64,000 nucleotides of DNA, taken from the NCBI RefSeq assembly GCF_042682745.1, contig NZ_JBHUIO010000011.1, positions 434,001-498,000 of the forward strand, given 5' to 3'. Shown piece after piece: positions 25,671-34,523 of this stretch. The number at the start of each line of letters is the position of its first letter. Within the stretch, counting starts at the first letter, position 1. The DNA is from Tumebacillus_A lipolyticus. GTDB lineage: Bacteria > Bacillota > Bacilli > Tumebacillales > Tumebacillaceae. The position numbers were made by a program, and so were the translations under genes. A model generated the notes under the pieces. That model made no database searches, was not told the DNA's origin, and saw nothing but the letters and a program-made list of their open reading frames with translations.

Positions 25671-27137
25671 ATGGTCAACCTGCAAAAGGCGGCTCAGCGC
25701 GACCGCTTTCAATACAAGCTCTCCTGGTTTCTGCTGCTGTTGCTCGTGTTTGTCACCGCGTTCGGCTCGGTGCTCGCACCGCATGGCACCACGGTCAAAT
25801 ACAAGATGACCTACGATTATCAGATCATCGACGGCGAGCGGAAGATGGTGTCCGCTCCCTTCCCGCCGACCGAAAAGTTTTGGCTCGGCACAGACCATCG
25901 CGGGTATGATCTGGTCTCCCTGCTGCTAAACGGTGCGAAGTTTACGATCGGGTTTGCGCTGTTGATCACCATCTTGCGCTTCTGTATCGCCCTGCCGCTC
26001 GGGATGTACGCCGGGACGAGCGGCAGGGGCAAGTCGATGATTCACACGATGCAGATGGTGTTGACCGCGGTGCCCGCACTGCTGATCATCTTTCCGATGA
26101 TGTACAGCCTCTATCAGGTGATGTCCAAAGATGATGCGGCGCTGTTGCTGTTCGTGATGATGGTGCTGATCGGCGTGTTTCCGATCGCCAGACAGTTTGC
26201 CGACCGCTCCGAGTTTTTTAGCAGCAAGCTGTTCGTCTCCGCCTCGCGCTCGATGGGCGCTTCCACCCCGCGGATCATCGGCAAGCATCTGTTTCCGCAT
26301 CTGCGGCCGGAGATTCTGTTTGCCTTTCTGACCGACTTCGTCCAGGTGCTGTTCCTGATCGGTCAGCTGGCTGTCGTCAACATCTTCCTCGGCGGCGGTG
26401 AAGAGGTGCCGATCGACCCGGATGCCAATCCACCGATCTACTATCTGTTGACGACGAGCGGCGAGTGGGGCGCGATGATCGCCTACGGGTCGAAAATGTT
26501 GCGCAACTACCCGTGGATTTTGCTCAGCTCCGCCTGTTTCATGGGCGCTGCGATCCTGATCATCTCCAACTTCTCCGATCAGTTGCAAAAGCGCCTCCAG
26601 CGGCCCTATCTCTACACGTCGCAAAAGGTGCGCAAGCCGCTGATGGAAAACAACAAGCGGTTGGCCGCCATCGCGATCGGCTGTCTGGTCGGCTTGTCGC
26701 TGATCGTCTGGAACAAATATGACCCGCCGCAGATGGCGGGTGAAAAGATCACCTCTGACGATATCAGGCGCTTTAAGGAGATGAAACAGCAAGAGTCCTA
26801 CCTGAACTATTACACACCGAAGTTCAAAGAGACTGCTGCGCTGTTCATGACCAACTTGACACATGATAGATGGCAGAGCAACGAAGTGTTGATCTTCAAA
26901 GAAAAAGGTCATGAAAACGCGTTCACAACACCGCCTCCCGCCTACCAAGCTTGGTTGGACGCGCTGGTGAGCAAAAAGTATTTCTTCGTCGATACTGGCG
27001 ATGTGAAGCCTGCTGGCGACGGACAGTTCTCCGTGAAGATCAAGATCAAGCGGGCGGACGGAGCGGAAGAAGAGTGGACCGTGATGATGAAAGTTCCCAA
27101 CTACATCGTCGACATCAAAGGCGGGCCCGGCCAGTAG
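25671..27137 (+). CDS. OppC-like ABC permease with an extra extracytoplasmic C-terminal domain
   Basis: A 488-residue permease. The core has an N-terminal helix (17-36), a short extracellular loop with FWLGTDHRGYDLVS (the usual OppC GTDxxGRD region) and five further helices. The coupling loop SASRSMGASTPRIIGKHLFPHLRPE is near 190. After the last core helix (about 290-305) there is another helix (about 330-350) and a polar region of about 140 residues that is not part of normal OppC. AAGGAGGTGG spans the end of the preceding gene, so the two are translationally linked. The fused domain may replace a separate substrate-binding protein, but that is speculation. Confidence 0.8.
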   Translation: MVNLQKAAQRDRFQYKLSWFLLLLLVFVTAFGSVLAPHGTTVKYKMTYDYQIIDGERKMVSAPFPPTEKFWLGTDHRGYDLVSLLLNGAKFTIGFALLITILRFCIALPLGMYAGTSGRGKSMIHTMQMVLTAVPALLIIFPMMYSLYQVMSKDDAALLLFVMMVLIGVFPIARQFADRSEFFSSKLFVSASRSMGASTPRIIGKHLFPHLRPEILFAFLTDFVQVLFLIGQLAVVNIFLGGGEEVPIDPDANPPIYYLLTTSGEWGAMIAYGSKMLRNYPWILLSSACFMGAAILIISNFSDQLQKRLQRPYLYTSQKVRKPLMENNKRLAAIAIGCLVGLSLIVWNKYDPPQMAGEKITSDDIRRFKEMKQQESYLNYYTPKFKETAALFMTNLTHDRWQSNEVLIFKEKGHENAFTTPPPAYQAWLDALVSKKYFFVDTGDVKPAGDGQFSVKIKIKRADGAEEEWTVMMKVPNYIVDIKGGPGQ

Positions 27138-27149
27138 CAGGACAGCTTG

Positions 27150-27158
27150 TGGTATAAT
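27150..27158 (+). promoter_or_regulatory. Extended -10 promoter of the GPx gene
   Basis: TGGTATAAT gives an extended -10 box about 30 bases before the start codon. No good -35 hexamer is seen, as is usual for this promoter type. Confidence 0.55.
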
Positions 27159-27187
27159 GTGCCAAGAACAATTGAGAGGAGCTCTTG

Positions 27188-27676
27188 ATGATGACCACTT
27201 TTTATGACTTGTCCGCACAGACGGCAGGCGGAGAGACTCGTTCCTTTTCCAGCTACCGCGGCGATGTGCTCTTGATCGTCAACGTCGCTTCCAAGTGCGG
27301 CTTCACCCCTCAATACGAAGGTTTGGAAAAACTGTACCAGACGTATCGCGAACAAGGGCTTCACATCCTCGCCTTCCCGTCGAACGACTATGGCGCGCAG
27401 GAGCCGGGCACGATCGAAGAGGTGCAGCAGTTCTGCTCGCTCAACTACGGCGTGACCTTTGAGCTGTTCGATAAAGTGCATGCCAAAGGGGCGGATCAGC
27501 ATCCGGTCTATCAATACCTGACCGCGCACGCTGCGGAGTCGGGCGATGTGCAGTGGAATTTTGAGAAGTTCCTGATCGGTCGCGACGGCGCGATCGTCGG
27601 TCGCTTCAACTCCCGCGTCGCACCGCAGGATGCGGAGCTGATCAGCGCGGTGGAACAAGCGCTGGCCAACAAGTAG
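27188..27676 (+). CDS. Glutathione peroxidase family thiol peroxidase
   Basis: A 162-residue thioredoxin-fold peroxidase. The peroxidatic cysteine lies in VASKCGFTPQY (Cys37), where animal enzymes carry selenocysteine, and a TGC/TGT cysteine codon is used here despite SelB in the genome. FPSNDYGAQEPG near 80 supplies the family Gln/Asn region, CSLNYGVTF near 97 may hold the resolving cysteine and WNFEKFLI near 125 the conserved Trp. Bacterial members usually use thioredoxin, which fits trxB in this window. GAGAGGAG is upstream; TTG 27185, ATG 27188 and ATG 27191 are adjacent possible starts. Confidence 0.93.
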   Translation: MMTTFYDLSAQTAGGETRSFSSYRGDVLLIVNVASKCGFTPQYEGLEKLYQTYREQGLHILAFPSNDYGAQEPGTIEEVQQFCSLNYGVTFELFDKVHAKGADQHPVYQYLTAHAAESGDVQWNFEKFLIGRDGAIVGRFNSRVAPQDAELISAVEQALANK

Positions 27677-27689
27677 TACGGACGCTAAA

Positions 27690-27723
27690 GACCCCCTCGC
27701 CACAGCTGGCAGAGGGGGTCTTT
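27690..27723. terminator. Bidirectional terminator between GPx and GNAT genes
   Basis: A 9-bp stem GACCCCCTC/GAGGGGGTC between converging genes, with a short T-run on each strand. Confidence 0.7.
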
Positions 27724-27749
27724 CCCATTTTCTTGCTATCTCGTTGTCG

Positions 27750-28610
27750 TTAGAGCGGCAAGCGATAGTACCCATATGCGGTGCGCACTTCAAAGCCGCA
27801 AGAGCGATACAGCCCGAGCGCGTTGCTGTTGTCTGTCGCCACTTCCAACCCGATGCGCGTGCGCCCACTGCGCCGCATCTGCTCGGTCAGCGACCAGAGG
27901 ATGAAGCGGCCATAGCCGCGACCTTGACAGTCTGGATGCACGACAAAGCCGTAGAAAAACGCGCTCGACTCGTCGCTCTTGAAGATCGAGATCGCGGCGA
28001 TCGTCTTTCCTCCCGCGCGCGCGATGTAGATCTCGCGGCTCGGATTGCTGAGGTCGGTGGTCAGGCTTTTGCTCATCTCCTGCTCCGGCAGCCCGAAGCC
28101 GACCGCCATCAGGTGCCCGACCGCCTTTGCGTCCGCCTCCGACGAGGCGCGCACCAGCTCCAAGTCTGCCGGTTGCGGCGTTTTGCCTTCCCCCGTCAAA
28201 TCCATATAGTGCTCCGAATGATCGTAGGTCGTCGCGATTCGCTCGACAAACGATAAGCCCGCGTTCGACTTCTCCTCGACGATGAAGAGCATCGAGGGGA
28301 TGTTGCGGGCGATGCACTCGCTTTTTGCCGCCGCAAGCAGTTGGCTGAACACGCCGCGTCGGCGATGCTCTGGATGCACCATGCCGCTGATCTCGATCTC
28401 GCTGTCGAGAAACCCGTACATGCCCAAAAATCCGATCAGCTCTCCCTCATGATAGAAGAGAAAGTCGTTGCTGACATCCCCTTTGCGGCTCTTGAGCATG
28501 TCGAGGTTCAGCTTGAGCGTCAAGCTGTCCTGTTCGTTTACGCGGTTGGCAAGCGCGACGATCGCTTCGATCTCCGCCGCTGATAACGTCTTTCTCGCCT
28601 CTACGGTCAT
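27750..28610 (-). CDS. Double-GNAT N-acetyltransferase
   Basis: A 286-residue protein with two GNAT folds in tandem. The N-terminal domain has ISGMVHPEHRRRGVFSQLL near 75-93; the C-terminal domain has GFVVHPDCQGRGYGRFILWSL near 220-240 and NALGLYRSCGFEVR near 263. Both acetyl-CoA loops (RRRGV and QGRGYG) look intact. The start at 28610 has AAAAGGGG about seven bases upstream. It is divergent from the ArsR-like regulator. Substrate unknown; tandem GNATs are often amino-acid or antibiotic acetyltransferases. Confidence 0.85.
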   Translation of the reverse strand: MTVEARKTLSAAEIEAIVALANRVNEQDSLTLKLNLDMLKSRKGDVSNDFLFYHEGELIGFLGMYGFLDSEIEISGMVHPEHRRRGVFSQLLAAAKSECIARNIPSMLFIVEEKSNAGLSFVERIATTYDHSEHYMDLTGEGKTPQPADLELVRASSEADAKAVGHLMAVGFGLPEQEMSKSLTTDLSNPSREIYIARAGGKTIAAISIFKSDESSAFFYGFVVHPDCQGRGYGRFILWSLTEQMRRSGRTRIGLEVATDNSNALGLYRSCGFEVRTAYGYYRLPL

Positions 28611-28932
28611 CTCTGTCCCCTTTTCCTTCCTGATCGCTCGCAGTCCCTCCGCCCACAACTTCATTCGCGGGTAGAATCGAGCGAGCGGCGCCTCCCGCCA
28701 TGTGCAAGGAAACGCAAGAAACTTTTCTATCTTGAACAATTGTGCAAATCTTCGCATCGATATGATTATCTTACAAGCAACCTTCCGTTTTTTCAAACTG
28801 CTCGACTCTGTTTGCTCAAACCAGTTGACAGAAATTTTCAAACTGTCATATACTGAATATAGCCGATCAAGAAAACCTGATCGAACAGAAAAAATAGATC
28901 GTAAGTTTCCCGATCGAGATTTGAGGTGGGCC
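28611..28932. other. Divergent intergenic region between GNAT and ArsR-like genes
   Basis: It is AT-rich in its right half and contains the ArsR-side promoter at 28825-28854 with an embedded inverted repeat. No coding potential with a ribosome site was found. Confidence 0.6.
28825..28854 (+). promoter_or_regulatory. Promoter of the ArsR-MFS unit with embedded operator
   Basis: TTGACA (28825-28830), 18-base spacer, TATACT (28849-28854). The inverted repeat TGACAG-n11-CTGTCA (28826-28831 with 28843-28848) spans the spacer, a good place for repression by the regulator encoded downstream. Confidence 0.65.
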
Positions 28933-29523
28933 ATGAACCAGGAACCTGTCTATGATGTCACTTCGCTAGACCAGATGAAGGCGCTGTCGAACAAAGTCCG
29001 CGTGCAGATCCTCAAGCAGTTTGAGGAGGAGCCGCGCACGTCCAAGCAGTTAGCCGACCTGTTGGGTCTTCCCGCTTCCAAAGTTCATTACCACGTGCGG
29101 GAATTGCACAAGGTCGGACTGCTCGTGCTGGTGGAGACGAGAGAAAAGGGCGGCGTTGTGGAGAAATACTACCTGCCGATCGCGAAACATATTCGCGTCT
29201 CCTTGCAGGAGACCGACCCCAGCCAGGAGCGGAGCACCGAGCGGGAAGCGATGGTGATGGGCAGAGCGTTTATCGAGGAGTACTTGAGCGCCTTGGAGAA
29301 ATCGCTCAACCTGACGGAGCAAGCGATCGCCCGCGGCGAACAATCGCCCGGGTCAGGCCCGGTGATCGCGATGGAGTATTTGCATCTGTTGCCTGAGCAG
29401 CAGTTGGAGTTGCGCCAGGAGATCAAAGAGGTATTGAATCGTTGGCAACAGCGTTACAGTCATCAGGAGAAGTCTGAGCACACGCGCCCGTGGCGGGCGT
29501 TTCTGTCGCTGTTTCCCGATTAG
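28933..29523 (+). CDS. ArsR-like winged-helix transcriptional regulator
   Basis: A 196-residue protein. The N-terminal winged helix (residues 10-85) includes MKALSNKVRVQILKQF, PRTSKQLADLLGLPASKVHYHVRELHKVGLL and a wing with GGVVEKYYLP. The rest is helical and may sense a ligand or form the dimer; no metal-binding Cys pair is visible. GAGGTGG lies close before the ATG at 28933. It is followed 39 bases later by an MFS exporter, so it probably controls that efflux gene. Its own promoter contains an inverted repeat that suggests autoregulation. Confidence 0.85.
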   Translation: MNQEPVYDVTSLDQMKALSNKVRVQILKQFEEEPRTSKQLADLLGLPASKVHYHVRELHKVGLLVLVETREKGGVVEKYYLPIAKHIRVSLQETDPSQERSTEREAMVMGRAFIEEYLSALEKSLNLTEQAIARGEQSPGSGPVIAMEYLHLLPEQQLELRQEIKEVLNRWQQRYSHQEKSEHTRPWRAFLSLFPD

Positions 29524-29562
29524 TAGGCAGCACAGCTTGCAGACAAAAGGAGAGAGTTGAAC

Positions 29563-30810
29563 ATGCTTTCGTTTCTGAGGGGCAACCCGCGATATTTTCG
29601 CTATTGGATGGCCACATGGCTGTCCGAGTTTGGCGATTGGATGCGCAACATGGCTTTGATCTACATGGTGATGGAGCTGTCGGGCGAGTCCCCGTTCGCC
29701 ATCTCCTCCATCTTTTTTGCCGAATTCGCACCGATCTTCCTGTTCGGCTTTTTCATCGGCGTGTTTGCCGATCGCTGGGATCGGCGCAAGACGATGCTCG
29801 GCGCCATCCTCTTCCGCGTGCTGGTCATGCTGATGATTGTCGTGGCGATCTCGATCGAGTCGCTCTGGATGATCTATGTCGGCGCGTTCATCTCCACCAT
29901 CGGCACCCTGTTCTTCCGCTCGCCGGCCGGAGCGTTCGTGATGCAGTTCGTGCCGCGGCCGGAGCTGAAGACGGCGATGAGCTTGCGGCAGATCACCAAC
30001 TCGACGATGATGCTGATCGGCCCTGCTGTCGGCACCGCGGTGTTTCTCACCTATGGTGGGGCGGTAGCGCTCGCGCTGACCGCGCTGCTGATGGTCGGCT
30101 CCTCCCTCCTGATCTTCAGCATCAAAGTGCCGCCGTCCGCTCGGGAGGCGGATGATTCGGCCGGCAAGTTTAAAGGTGTCCTGCTCGACATGATGGAGGG
30201 GTTCCGCTACTCCTGGTCGAATGCGGCCGTTCGTCCCCTGCTGCTCACCCAGGTGTTTTTAGGCCTCGGCTCCGGGCTGATCAACGTGGTGGAGATCTTT
30301 ATCGTCACCGAGTTTCTCGGCCTGCCCAAAGAGATGCTCACCTGGCTGGTCACGACGCAGGGCGGCGCGATGCTGATCGGAGCGCTGATCGTCCAGCGGA
30401 TGAAGACAGCCTCCTATCGCCTGCTGTCCTACGGGCTGCTGCTGATGGGGCTCGGCTTTGCCGGCCTCGTCGCCTACCCCTCGATCTGGGTGACGCTGCT
30501 CTTCATGGTCTTGTTCGCCTTTGGCAACTCGATGCTGACCATCGGCATCGGCACGACGATGCAAACGTATGTAGCGTTCGAATACCAAGGGCGCACCGGC
30601 ACGACGGTGATGACGCTGTTCAACGGGTTTATGGTCATCGCCATGCTCACCGCCGGCTGGTTGCAAGCAGCTCTGACGACCGTGCCGCTGGTGCTCGCCT
30701 CTGGCGTGCTGACCGCGTTCGGCGGGCTCGTCTGCTACTACATGTACCACCTCGCGCACAAGTCGGGCCTGACCGCCGCCGCTCCCTCAAAAGCGACAGA
30801 GCAAGCGTGA
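29563..30810 (+). CDS. MFS drug-type exporter
   Basis: A 415-residue transporter with about twelve membrane helices and the DHA3-like pattern. FRYWMATWLSEFGDWM is in helix 1 and the GVFADRWDRRKTM motif A loop is near 70. The start is ATG 29563 (with AAGGAGAGAG about ten bases upstream) or TTG two codons earlier. It lies in an apparent operon after the ArsR-like regulator. A second MFS transporter of the same subfamily is encoded at 41688. Substrate unknown. Confidence 0.88.
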   Translation: MLSFLRGNPRYFRYWMATWLSEFGDWMRNMALIYMVMELSGESPFAISSIFFAEFAPIFLFGFFIGVFADRWDRRKTMLGAILFRVLVMLMIVVAISIESLWMIYVGAFISTIGTLFFRSPAGAFVMQFVPRPELKTAMSLRQITNSTMMLIGPAVGTAVFLTYGGAVALALTALLMVGSSLLIFSIKVPPSAREADDSAGKFKGVLLDMMEGFRYSWSNAAVRPLLLTQVFLGLGSGLINVVEIFIVTEFLGLPKEMLTWLVTTQGGAMLIGALIVQRMKTASYRLLSYGLLLMGLGFAGLVAYPSIWVTLLFMVLFAFGNSMLTIGIGTTMQTYVAFEYQGRTGTTVMTLFNGFMVIAMLTAGWLQAALTTVPLVLASGVLTAFGGLVCYYMYHLAHKSGLTAAAPSKATEQA

Positions 30811-30878
30811 GCAAAAAAGCGACTCCCCCGCATCTGCGATAGCTTTCTGCCCACTCTGACTTTCCGCCGCTACAAAGA

Positions 30879-30917
30879 CACCCCCGAGCCCCGCAGATTG
30901 CGCGGTGCTCGGGGGTG
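30879..30917. terminator. Terminator between MFS and histidinol-phosphatase genes
   Basis: An 11-bp perfect stem CACCCCCGAGC/GCTCGGGGGTG with a 17-base loop between converging genes. The T-runs are short and interrupted. Confidence 0.6.
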
Positions 30918-30971
30918 TTCGTTTCTGCTGGCACTCTGTGAAAACGCGACCCGACTGCAAACTGCCCGCCG

Positions 30972-31778
30972 TCAGAGAGCGATCGGATAACGCTCCCTCG
31001 CCCGGAAGCCGCAGACCTGTCGATAGCCGACGCTCTTCAGCAGCGCGTACACTTCGTCAAGCCCTGCCCCGACCGCGCTCGGCTGGTGCGCATCGGAGCC
31101 GACGGTGAGCGGAACGCCGTGGCTGTAGAGCATCTCCAGCAGTCTGCGGCTGGGGAACTGCTCCGCACAGGGATAGCGAAGACCGGATGCGTTGACCTCC
31201 ACCGCCACGCCCGCCTCGCGCACTGCGACGACCGTCTCTTCGAACAGATGCTCATACTGAGCAGCGCTCACCTGTCCAAATCGTTTGATCACATCGAGGT
31301 GGCCGAGCGTATCGAACAGGCCGCTCTGTGCTGCCAAGCGCACCTGGCGAAAATATTCGGTGCAGACAGCGGCAGGTTCGCATGCTGCCCACCGCCAGAG
31401 CTCCGCGCTGTTGGTGATATCCCAGTCGCCGAGAAAGTGTACCGAGCCGATCGCATAGTCGAACGGATAGGCGGCGAGCAGGCGGCCGATCGCCTCCTCC
31501 TGCCCTTCGATCCAATCGGCTTCCAACCCGACTCTGAGCTCGATCTGGCCTGCATATTTCGCCTGAAGCGACAGCGCTTCCTCCACATAGTCGGGCAGCT
31601 GATCCCACCGCATCGCCGAATCCGGTGCCACTCGATCTGGCGGCAGGTGCAAGATCGGCTGATGATCGCTCAAGCCAAGCTCGACCACCCCTTTTGCCAG
31701 CGCTGCCTGCACATACTCTTCGAGCTCCCCGACCGCATGCCCACAGCGGACATGGTGCGTATGATAATCGACCAGCAT
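30972..31778 (-). CDS. PHP-type histidinol-phosphatase
   Basis: A 268-residue metal-dependent phosphatase of the PHP superfamily that removes phosphate from L-histidinol phosphate, the penultimate stage of histidine synthesis. Metal-ligand motifs are DYHTHHVRCGHA (4-15), LGLSDHQP near 34, GLEADWI near 84, GSVHFLGDW near 110, LGHLDVIKRF near 158 and VGSDAHQP near 222. GGAGGAGGG lies just before the ATG. It is near but separate from the his operon, with a plus-strand gene in between, and completes that pathway here except for hisC. Confidence 0.9.
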   Translation of the reverse strand: MLVDYHTHHVRCGHAVGELEEYVQAALAKGVVELGLSDHQPILHLPPDRVAPDSAMRWDQLPDYVEEALSLQAKYAGQIELRVGLEADWIEGQEEAIGRLLAAYPFDYAIGSVHFLGDWDITNSAELWRWAACEPAAVCTEYFRQVRLAAQSGLFDTLGHLDVIKRFGQVSAAQYEHLFEETVVAVREAGVAVEVNASGLRYPCAEQFPSRRLLEMLYSHGVPLTVGSDAHQPSAVGAGLDEVYALLKSVGYRQVCGFRARERYPIAL

Positions 31779-31943
31779 CTGCCCTCCTCCATTTCCACTC
31801 CATCCTAAATCAAAACGGCAAGGCTCAAATCATCATTCACCACGGCCAGGTTGAGTTTTTTCAAGACGGACATAATTTATCTCATAATTCCGTAAATTAT
31901 AAAATGCTTCATCATTCCAGCTTGGGAAGCGAGGTGGTTGCCT

Positions 31944-32237
31944 GTGGCGCACATGATCAAACATGAAAGTTATGAAGCGACCAGGTCCCGCTATGTGACC
32001 TTGGTCACCGAGAACTCACAATATGATCTGGTCATCAACTACACATCCCATTTCTTGGGGAAAGTGCTGATCTTGCACATTCAGACCAATCGGTTTGGCA
32101 TCCTCGACATCCACGACATTCGCGACCCTGCCGTCTTCTCCGATACGCTCGGCCTGACTCATCCTGAAGATGTGATCGAGCTGAGCCACTATCTCGAAGA
32201 AGTGATGCCGATGAACTTCACCCCGACGCAATATTGA
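31944..32237 (+). CDS. DUF3055 (SAV0927-like) family protein
   Basis: A 97-residue soluble protein. TRSRYVTLVTENSQYDLVI, FLGKVLILHIQTNRFGIL and the acidic C-terminal helix fit the DUF3055 family of Bacilli as I recall it. GTG at 31944 is preferred because GAGGTGG lies six bases upstream. It is a single gene between two minus-strand histidine loci, with its own terminator at 32259. Function unknown. Confidence 0.7.
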   Translation: MAHMIKHESYEATRSRYVTLVTENSQYDLVINYTSHFLGKVLILHIQTNRFGILDIHDIRDPAVFSDTLGLTHPEDVIELSHYLEEVMPMNFTPTQY

Positions 32238-32258
32238 CCTGACAGCCCCGCCGATCGG

Positions 32259-32286
32259 AAGAAGAGGAGTGCGCTCCTCTTCTTTT
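32259..32286 (+). terminator. Terminator of the DUF3055 gene
   Basis: An 11-bp perfect stem AAGAAGAGGAG/CTCCTCTTCTT with loop TGCG and a T-run. It may also stop the converging his operon. Confidence 0.8.
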
Positions 32287-32332
32287 GTCGTCAGCGTGGT
32301 TCCTCGTTTCACCGATGGGCGCAAGCAGAAGT

Positions 32333-33010
32333 TCAGCGCGAGGATGCGGTTTGCTCCGCCTGCTTCCCTCGCCTGGTCTCCAGCAGTCGCAACACCTCGT
32401 CAAAGGGGAGCTTCTGCTCCTGCAACAGCACGAACAGGTGATAGATCAGGTCGGACACCTCAGCGGTCAGCTCGGCGCGATCCCCTTTCATCGCCGCGAT
32501 CACCACCTCGGTCGACTCCTCGCCGATCTTCTTGAGAATTTTTTCACGACCCTGCTCAAACAGATAGGTGGTGTACGCACCTGCCGGACGAGTTTCATCG
32601 CGCTCCGCAATCAGAGCGGCCAGTTCTTCCAGCAGCGCATAGCGCAGCTTCCCCTCGCTTTGGCAGCAGTCCGCCCCTTCGAAGCGCTGCGCCGCAAAAA
32701 AGCAGGAGTGCGCCCCTGTGTGGCAGGCGACCCCGGTCTGCTCCACCAGACAGAGCAGCGCATCCTTGTCACAATCGAAGCGCAGGGAGACCACCCGCTG
32801 TCGGTGACCGGATGTCGCCCCTTTGTTCCACAGCTCCTGCCTGGAACGGGACCAAAACCACATCTCCCCGGTCAGCACCGTCTGGCGGAGCGATTCCTCG
32901 TTCATATAGGCGAGCATCAGCACCTCCAGACTCTGCGCATCCTGCACGATGCAGGGAATCAGGCCGCTCTGCTCATCATACTTCAACTCCTCGATCCACC
33001 GATCGTTCAT
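32333..33010 (-). CDS. hisI: Bifunctional phosphoribosyl-AMP cyclohydrolase / phosphoribosyl-ATP pyrophosphatase
   Basis: A 225-residue fusion catalysing the second and third steps of histidine synthesis. The N-terminal HisI domain (1-105) has the signature MLAYMNEESLRQT near 30 and metal ligands in FDCDKDALLCLVEQTGVACHTG. The C-terminal HisE domain (about 125-205) has KKIGEESTEVVIAAMKGD. It is the last gene of the operon, and its ATG overlaps the hisF stop by four bases, so translation is coupled. Confidence 0.95.
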   Translation of the reverse strand: MNDRWIEELKYDEQSGLIPCIVQDAQSLEVLMLAYMNEESLRQTVLTGEMWFWSRSRQELWNKGATSGHRQRVVSLRFDCDKDALLCLVEQTGVACHTGAHSCFFAAQRFEGADCCQSEGKLRYALLEELAALIAERDETRPAGAYTTYLFEQGREKILKKIGEESTEVVIAAMKGDRAELTAEVSDLIYHLFVLLQEQKLPFDEVLRLLETRRGKQAEQTASSR

Positions 33011-33768
33011 CGCACCGCCACTCCTCGCTCTCTGAGATATGCTTTCACATCGCCGACCGTGCGCTCTTGAAAATGGAAGATCGAAGCGGCGAGCGCCGCA
33101 TCGGCCAGCCCTTTTTCAAACACATCGCCGAAGTGGGACAGCTCTCCCGCCCCGCCCGAGGCGATCACCGGAATCTGCACCGCCCGCGCGACGCGACGGG
33201 TCAGCTCCAGATCGAAGCCGCTCTTCTGCCCGTCCTGATCGAACGATGTCAGCAGGATCTCTCCCGCCCCTCTTCGCTCCATCTCCTTCGCCCATTCGAT
33301 CGCCGACAAGCCGGTCGCCCGCTTGCCAGCATGGATCATCACTTCCCAATCCTCGCGATCTCGGTCATATCGCCCGTCGATCGACACGACGATGCACTGC
33401 GAGCCGTAGCGCTTCGCCGCCTCGTTGATCAGTTCGGGCCGCTTCACCGCCGCCGTGTTGATGCCCACCTTGTCCGCACCTGCGCGCAGCAGATCGCGAA
33501 TCTGGGCCAGCTCCGACACCCCGCCGCCGACGGTGAGCGGGATGAACACCTGATCGGCGGTGCGGCGCACGATGTCGAGCAGGGTGGCGCGCCCTTCGTC
33601 AGTCGCGGTGATGTCGAGCAGCACCAGCTCGTCCGCCCCTTCCGCCTCATAGCGTTTCGCCAGCTCCACCGGATCGCCCGCATCTCGCTCGTCGCGCAGA
33701 AACGACACATTTTTGACCACCCGTCCCGCCTTGATGTCAAAGCAGGGGATGATCCGCTTGGTCAACAT
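33007..33768 (-). CDS. hisF: Imidazole glycerol phosphate synthase, cyclase subunit
   Basis: A 253-residue (beta/alpha)8 barrel that closes the imidazole ring with ammonia from HisH. RIIPCFDIKAGRVVKN supplies the catalytic Asp11, and phosphate-binding TVGGGVS (near 81) and IASGGAGELSHF (near 222) are present. It overlaps hisA by seven bases upstream and hisI by four bases downstream. At the second catalytic Asp (near 130) it reads VVSIDGRYD. It forms a heterodimer with HisH encoded two genes upstream. Confidence 0.96.
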   Translation of the reverse strand: MLTKRIIPCFDIKAGRVVKNVSFLRDERDAGDPVELAKRYEAEGADELVLLDITATDEGRATLLDIVRRTADQVFIPLTVGGGVSELAQIRDLLRAGADKVGINTAAVKRPELINEAAKRYGSQCIVVSIDGRYDRDREDWEVMIHAGKRATGLSAIEWAKEMERRGAGEILLTSFDQDGQKSGFDLELTRRVARAVQIPVIASGGAGELSHFGDVFEKGLADAALAASIFHFQERTVGDVKAYLRERGVAVR

Positions 33769-34523
33769 CGCACATCCCCCCGCTCGCTCGAACGCTCCAC
33801 CGCAGCCAGCGCCTGCGCCAGATCGATCTGCCCTTCGTAGAGCGCGCGGCCGACGATCGAGCCGACGACGCCCGCACGGCGAAAGCGCGCCAGCTGCAGC
33901 AGATCGCCCACCTCCTTGATGCCGCCCGAGGCGATCACCTCAAGCCCGGTCTGCTCAGCAAGCTCGACGATCCCTTGCACGTTCGGCCCGGCGAGCGTTC
34001 CGTCGCGCGAGATGTCCGTATAGATCACGCGGGTCGTGCCTGCTGCCCGCAGTTCCCGCGCCAGTTCGACCGCCGTCAGCTCAGACGTCTCCAGCCAGCC
34101 GTCGACAGCGACCTTGCCCGCCTTCGCATCGATCCCGATCAGGATCTGCTCCCCGTATTCCTGCAAAGCGGCTCGCACCAGCTCGGGCCGTTTCACCGCA
34201 GCCGTCCCCAAGATCGCCCGCTTCACGCCGAGCGAAAACAGCCGCTCCAGCGTTTCAGTTGAGCGAATCCCGCCGCCGACCTGCACCGCAAGATCGGTCG
34301 CCTTGACGATCGCCTCGATGACCGCCCCATTTTGCTGCGCTCCCGCTTTCGCCCCGTCCAGATCGACGAGGTGCAGCTCGCGCGCCCCAGCCGCCTGAAA
34401 GCGGTGCGCTACCGCAACCGGGTCGCGATCATAGACGGTCATCTGCTGATAGTCGCCTTTGAGCAAGCGCACCGCTTGCCCGCCGTGCAGATCGATCGCC
34501 GGATAGATGGTAAAATCGTTCAT
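33762..34523 (-). CDS. hisA: ProFAR isomerase
   Basis: A 253-residue barrel enzyme that isomerises ProFAR to PRFAR. The N terminus IYPAIDLHGGQAVRL holds the catalytic Asp, VDLDGAKAG near 53 and VQVGGGIRS near 80 are family motifs, and the second catalytic Asp lies in IYTDISRDGTLAGPN near 170. Its ATG overlaps the hisH stop by four bases and its end overlaps hisF, so the block hisH-hisA-hisF is tightly coupled. Confidence 0.96.
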   Translation of the reverse strand: MNDFTIYPAIDLHGGQAVRLLKGDYQQMTVYDRDPVAVAHRFQAAGARELHLVDLDGAKAGAQQNGAVIEAIVKATDLAVQVGGGIRSTETLERLFSLGVKRAILGTAAVKRPELVRAALQEYGEQILIGIDAKAGKVAVDGWLETSELTAVELARELRAAGTTRVIYTDISRDGTLAGPNVQGIVELAEQTGLEVIASGGIKEVGDLLQLARFRRAGVVGSIVGRALYEGQIDLAQALAAVERSSERGDVRC

